Shown: piece after piece, positions 62,481-64,000 of the stretch
Numbering within the stretch: position 1 is the first letter of the stretch
How the letters are laid out: each line of letters begins with the position of its first letter
From: Butyrivibrio sp. LB2008
GTDB taxonomy: Bacteria; Bacillota; Clostridia; Lachnospirales; Lachnospiraceae
Length of the DNA: 64,000 nucleotides
Reading direction: 5' to 3'
NCBI RefSeq assembly: GCF_000621565.1
Contig: NZ_JHXZ01000014.1
Coordinates: 1 to 64,000 of the forward strand
The notes under the pieces: generated by a model
What the model saw: the letters and a program-made list of their open reading frames with translations, nothing else
Told to the model about the DNA's origin: nothing
The model's database searches: none
Translations under genes and position numbers: made by a program

Positions 62481-64000
62481 CTCATGGCTGCATACACTGT
62501 TCCGTCTTTATATTTAAGATATGCCCATTCTCCATCATCACTTACGGCGATTCTCTTAAGTTCCGTACCCTCTTTGGCCTTATCTACAATCTCACTGCTT
62601 GTACTGGGCTCAGATCTGAGATTAAGGAACTCATAATTAACAACAACTTTATCATTGGTTGCTGTAAATCCTTCCGGAATGTCTATTTCTTCTTGTTCGG
62701 CTTCTGTTGCTGTTCCCTCACTGTCAGGAGAAGCTTCCTTATTATTAAATAATTTCGCTTTTACAATGAAAATAAGGATCATTATGATCAGTATGCCTGT
62801 AACAACAGATGCAATTCTGACCATCAAGAGTTTGATGTGCTCATCTTCATCCTCGTAATCGTCATAATCCTCATCATAATCATCTTCATAATAATCTCTG
62901 CCACGACGATAGCGCTCGTCGTCACGATAATCATCTCTTTCATCACGACGTCTCGGGCGGTCATCTCTTCTTGGTGCATATTCATCATCACGGCGTCTGG
63001 GACGGTCATCTCTTCTGGGTGCATATCCGTCATCACGACGCATTGGACGGTCATCGTCTCTTCTTGATGCATATTCATCATCACGGCGTCTGGGACGATC
63101 ATCGTCTCTTCTGGGTGCATATCCGTCATCACGGCGCATTGGACGATCTGCGTCTCTTCTCGGCGGATATCCGTCATCACGGCGCATTGGACGATCTCCA
63201 TCTCTTCTTGGTGCATATCCGTCATCACGACGCATAGGGCGTTCTCCATCTCTTCTTGGTGGATATTCTTCATCTCGACGCATAGGTCGCTCCTCTGATC
63301 TTCTTGGCGGGTAGTCATCATCACGACGCATAGATCTAACGTCGTCTCTTCTAGGTGCACGACTTACATCTCTGTTATCTACGCGTTCTCTTCTCTGTGT
63401 TTCCTGATTGTTAACCGGATTATCGCCTTGCTCTCTTTGGCGGAAATAAGCTTCACGCTCTTCCTCATTGAAAAAGTTATAGGGATCGGCAATCTGGATA
63501 TCATCTACTCCTGCCTGTGCAGTCGATGCACTGGGTGTAGCGGACGCAACAGGTGCGGTAGGTGTAGCGGATGCAACGGGTGCAGTAGTTGCCGGCTGTA
63601 CGTTAGGTGCAGCTTGGGCAGTAGGTGCATTGGTGGCAACAGGTTCAGGTCTGTTATAAACCTGATTGTTGTTTTCCTGCACGATGTTATCCTGCATATC
63701 ATGCTCCTGCCTGTCATAGCTCAGATTATTCTGACCCGGGTTTTCATATTCACTTCCTTCATAAGGCTGACTATCATATCCCTGATTATCGTAACCTTGA
63801 TTCTCATAATCCTGATTATCGTAACCTTGATTCTCATACCCATGATCTTCGTAGCCCTGATCTTCATAGCTCTGATCCTCGTATTCCTGATTCACATAGC
63901 CTTGATCGTCATAATCCTGGTTGTCATATTCCCGATCATAATAATCCTGGACGTCATCATACCTATCATCCGACTCATATCTGTCATCCGGATCGTAAGT
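62459..64000 (-). CDS. Membrane protein with RRDD-repeat region and SH3-like C-terminus (5' end beyond window)
   Basis: The frame is open to the window edge: 513 codons are visible; a GTG at 63893-63895 is internal, not a clear start. Order: Tyr/Asp/Gln/Asn/Gly-rich repeats (YENQGYDNQ type), an Ala/Pro/Thr linker, then RRDD repeats (units such as RPMRRDDGYAPRRDD, about ten) and a very acidic stretch. A TM helix (ASVVTGILIIMILIFIV) and a C-terminal bacterial SH3-like domain (VVVNYEFLNLRSEPSTSSEIV) follow. The repeats are probably cytoplasmic and disordered, and the SH3 part outside, perhaps binding cell wall. It overlaps the 150-aa gene at its end. Confidence 0.8.
   Translation of the reverse strand, partial: TYDPDDRYESDDRYDDVQDYYDREYDNQDYDDQGYVNQEYEDQSYEDQGYEDHGYENQGYDNQDYENQGYDNQGYDSQPYEGSEYENPGQNNLSYDRQEHDMQDNIVQENNNQVYNRPEPVATNAPTAQAAPNVQPATTAPVASATPTAPVASATPSASTAQAGVDDIQIADPYNFFNEEEREAYFRQREQGDNPVNNQETQRRERVDNRDVSRAPRRDDVRSMRRDDDYPPRRSEERPMRRDEEYPPRRDGERPMRRDDGYAPRRDGDRPMRRDDGYPPRRDADRPMRRDDGYAPRRDDDRPRRRDDEYASRRDDDRPMRRDDGYAPRRDDRPRRRDDEYAPRRDDRPRRRDERDDYRDDERYRRGRDYYEDDYDEDYDDYEDEDEHIKLLMVRIASVVTGILIIMILIFIVKAKLFNNKEASPDSEGTATEAEQEEIDIPEGFTATNDKVVVNYEFLNLRSEPSTSSEIVDKAKEGTELKRIAVSDDGEWAYLKYKDGTVYAAMSYLDVAE

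Noticed and set aside
62940..63320. Regular 42-45 base repeats resembling a CRISPR or minisatellite array
   Set aside because: The repeats encode the in-frame RRDD units of a protein, have no unique spacers and no cas genes nearby. No CRISPR array was seen in the window.

Overview
The window is AT-rich DNA from a strictly anaerobic, low-GC Gram-positive bacterium, most likely a Lachnospiraceae member of the Butyrivibrio/Pseudobutyrivibrio type. This rests on Gram-positive lipoprotein signals, anaerobic NrdD/NrdG, a flavodiiron protein, a T-box in front of proS, a GH13_20-type amylase, a DUF5722-type protein, GGDEF and chemoreceptor sensors, and the mixture of ATG, GTG and TTG starts. The genus is inferred, not proven.

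Positions 1-20.84 kb look like the inner end of a genomic island that abuts the 3' end of tRNA-Pro(CGG) at 20845-20918. The recombination module (a small protein, excisionase and tyrosine integrase, 19136-20708) lies beside the tRNA. It is controlled by a region rich in GAAC/GTTC sites next to an XRE regulator (18175-18804). Left of it lie a decayed Schlafen/AlbA-type regulator gene with two frameshifts and a 5'-deleted EFR1-type ferredoxin gene. The bulk of the island (1473-16231) is an unbroken, same-strand array of about 14 lipoprotein genes. They are built from a few exchangeable domains: an N-terminal FG-GAP/VCBS-like module in 5 copies, a C-terminal module ending in LHLFKE in 6 copies, a third domain in 2 copies, and several single domains. 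The array shows segmental duplication, a premature stop, an orphan domain fragment, a 47-residue mini-lipoprotein, and Shine-Dalgarno sites inside the conserved C-terminal codons. It is my main candidate for an undescribed system: an evolving, calcium-loop-rich surface lipoprotein locus. Small mobile-element-type genes lie at the far left (90-745), beside unusual purine/pyrimidine tracts.

From 20.9 kb rightward the window is chromosomal core with sensory and metabolic genes. These include a CbbX/SpoVK-like AAA+ ATPase, a DUF5722 glycosidase-like protein and a flavodiiron protein. A likely operon encodes a flavin reductase-like protein, a solute-binding lipoprotein and a hybrid histidine kinase. 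They are followed by greA, fba and a GH13 neopullulanase-like enzyme. A housekeeping block on the minus strand runs cca, PEGA protein, rqcP, ftsB/divIC-like, tilS, hpt, ftsH.

Two translationally coupled membrane GGDEF proteins (41950-45388), a GtrII-like glucosyltransferase, and a solute-binding lipoprotein paired with a chemoreceptor (47096-50176) come next, then a pair of related lipoproteins with an internal duplication. proS follows with its T-box leader, which runs directly into a truncated PIN toxin gene beside its RelB/DinJ-like antitoxin. The right end carries an S41 peptidase, an AlkD-like protein, a KDG-type sugar kinase, nrdG/nrdD with a probable NrdR box, murI, an unknown gene, and the 3' part of a membrane protein with a long RRDD-repeat disordered region and an SH3-like C-terminus that runs off the window.
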